Both the position numbers and the translations under genes were made by a program. The notes beneath the pieces are model-generated. The model did no database searches, was not told the origin of the DNA, and was given only the letters and a program-made list of their open reading frames with translations. Shown here one piece after another: positions 62,247-64,000 of a stretch of 64,000 nucleotides of DNA (positions within the stretch are counted from its first letter, which is position 1; each line of letters starts with the position of its first letter). The stretch covers positions 186,001-250,000 of the forward strand of contig JAQGDQ010000020.1 of the NCBI GenBank assembly GCA_030141605.1, given 5' to 3'. The stretch comes from Tubiluchus corallicola (Eukaryota > Priapulida > Priapulimorpha > Priapulimorphida > Tubiluchidae).

Positions 62247-64000
62247 ATGGATACTGGCAACAATGCTGCCTGTGACAATGCTGCTAGTGATTATTCCATC
62301 AGTAGAAGTAATGTTCATGTACCGATGTACGAAGAGATTTCAAATTCTGGCATTCAGTTTGCTGACATGTCGAAACATGTGATGAGAAAGGAACCCATTA
62401 AAAAAGTACTGAGTGTTAGTGAACTTGATGCGGTAAGTTAGGAATTCCTTATATGTTAAGAGGCACAGAGAGCTCGCTGATGCTCATAACGTTATGTGGC
62501 TATCTTTCAGCAATCGTAATAAACGTTTTAGCGTTTTACAAACCAAATGAAAATAATATTGAGCAACCACTTTCTTGATTCCATTTTGCTTGAATATTAT
62601 CCATTCAGTACACTCCATTTTACAGTATAACATCGATCGAATTATATATAGTCAAACCAACAATATTTATTATCAAATAAATACATAAAATTTATTGTAA
62701 ACTCTGTTTGTTATCAATTTTCTTACGATTATGAGTATGAAATTATTATGTTGCTTAGGTTAACATAACTTGGGAGAATATAAACGTCTGGGCGACGCTG
62801 AAAGGTGGACGAAGTCGACATGATAGAGAAGCTGGACAATCTGACCCGGAAAAGCAAACAGAAAAAAGAGTTAAGAAGCATATTCTCCGAAATGGTATTA
62901 AAACAAAATTTAAAGACTATTTACTAGCACGACATTAAATTAGTCTTTGTCACATTATTTTAACAACTTGAGTTGGCCATTTCAATGTGCATCTAAGTTA
63001 AACAATCTGCTTCTTTAAATTCCTTTAAAAGTAAATAATTTTGAGAAATATACGTTAAACAAACTAGCACGGAACGGGTTGCTTCTGCAAAAGATTGTGC
63101 TGTTTCTGATAGGTGTAGTCACTGGCCACCCGAATAAATTAACATCGTGTAAATAGAGCGCATATAGAAACTGTAAATAATTTTTGTAATAACACGTTTT
63201 CTTCACTCTGCACCCAATTTTCGTATTTAGTTTAGCATAGCTTTGTGCTGCAGTAAAGTGATTCGAGTTCTCGCTTAGAGCTGAGAGCTTGCTTCTACTA
63301 TAAGTTCCGTAGCACAAAGGATAAGGCAGCAGCACCTTCATGCTATACTCAGGAGACTGCACTGTTAATGCAGCTTGGTTTTACTTTATGCCATTTTAAA
63401 TTTGAGAATGTTTTGGAAAATGCATTTCCGAGAGGTGTAGGCTTGTTATTTAGTTAATGATGAGATTAAGTAATTCACTGTAGTCTATTAGGAGCGCTCA
63501 GCCCAACTGCATCTAGTAAATTGTTGTAAAAAGTTGTTCTGCTTGCTTGTTTATTCCAACGACATTAATTTACAAGTTTCATTAATATGTTATGTGAAAA
63601 TTTGTTATTGCAGTTACTGGGTACGCAAAAGCTGGTACGCTGTTAGCAATTATGGGTGCCAGGTATAAAAGCATAGTCATATTAAAAAAAATTATATTGT
63701 TGACAAAAATATTTATATTGTCAAATTGAAGGCAAAATAGATTCTACACACTCGGATCGATTTAAAAGAGTTTATTTAGCTGTAATTATTTTCCGAAATC
63801 ATCTTAGCAGAAAATTCATGTTGAATCAGTTTTGCAATAATTATTACTTTACAAGCCGATTGGCTGACAAGTAAGGATACGAACCAGAAGCAAGATTCAT
63901 TTGTTGTTTGTTTGTTTTAGTGGTGCAGGCAAAAGTACACTTATGAACATTCTGACGCACAGGAATACTGAAATGTATACTGTTGAGGGTACAGTCAAAA
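62247..64000 (+). CDS. White-like ABCG half-transporter, copy 3 (5' part only)
   Basis: Exons 62247-62432, 62759-62894, 63614-63662 and 63921-64000 (cut by the window edge) match copy 2 exons 1-4 with the same phases and splice sites. The visible part ends shortly after Walker A (GASGAGKST) in the nucleotide-binding domain. Exon 2 and the visible part of exon 4 are identical in DNA to copy 2, and exon 3 has one silent change. Exon 1 has four amino-acid changes and three silent ones. There is no stop or splice damage in the visible part, so it is probably functional. Its membrane domain lies outside the window. Confidence 0.9.

Larger units (their letters stand above)
61421..64000 (+). repeat. 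Start of a recent tandem duplicate of the ABCG copy 2 locus
   Basis: From the foldback arm onward, this stretch matches 49358-51934 through 5' flank, exons 1-3, introns 1-3 and the start of exon 4, with an offset of about 12.06 kb. Differences are sparse even in introns. The match continues to the right edge. Confidence 0.93.

Overview
The window is AT-rich nuclear DNA from an invertebrate animal; I cannot name the group. Evidence for an animal: protein-coding genes are split by many short GT-AG introns, the proteins are metazoan (cyclic-nucleotide-gated channel beta subunit, MOB4/phocein, proteasome beta-3, White-type ABCG half-transporters), and introns and spacers carry microsatellites and small transposon-like repeats. 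No bacterial-style operons, rRNA or convincing tRNA genes were seen.

Layout. (1) 1-10602, minus strand: a CNG channel beta-type subunit, 14 exons read; its 3' end (last part of the cyclic-nucleotide domain) lies beyond the left edge. (2) 10603-12673: low-complexity spacer. (3) 12674-19185, minus strand: complete seven-exon MOB4. (4) 19186-24371: spacer and 5' region of the next gene, with a reverse-transcriptase remnant and a TTAA-flanked MITE-like element. (5) 24372-26897, plus strand: PSMB3, five coding exons read; a first exon probably holding only the ATG is unresolved. (6) 26898-33260: spacer with a second copy of the MITE-like repeat and a long TATC microsatellite. (7) 33261-64000, plus strand: a tandem array of White-like ABCG genes. 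Copy 1 (33261-44463, 686 aa) and copy 2 (50182-59846, 683 aa) are intact over 19 exons each; a broken relic keeping only exons 1 and 12 lies between them (47004-47986); copy 3 starts at 62247 and runs off the right edge.

The ABCG array is the most notable content. Copies 2 and 3 are nearly identical even in introns and 5' flank, so they come from a recent roughly 12-kb tandem duplication whose left breakpoint falls at the end of a foldback element. Exon phases agree between copies 1 and 2 throughout, so the family expanded by DNA-level duplication and not by retroposition. White proteins act as heterodimers moving pigment precursors and other small molecules in insects; the substrate here cannot be read from sequence.

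The MITE-like family (three same-strand copies at 23586, 30436 and 35488, the third inside intron 4 of ABCG copy 1) has TTAA ends, short terminal inverted repeats and an internal CRE-like site. The other genes are conserved single-copy housekeeping or signalling genes with no evident functional link to the array.
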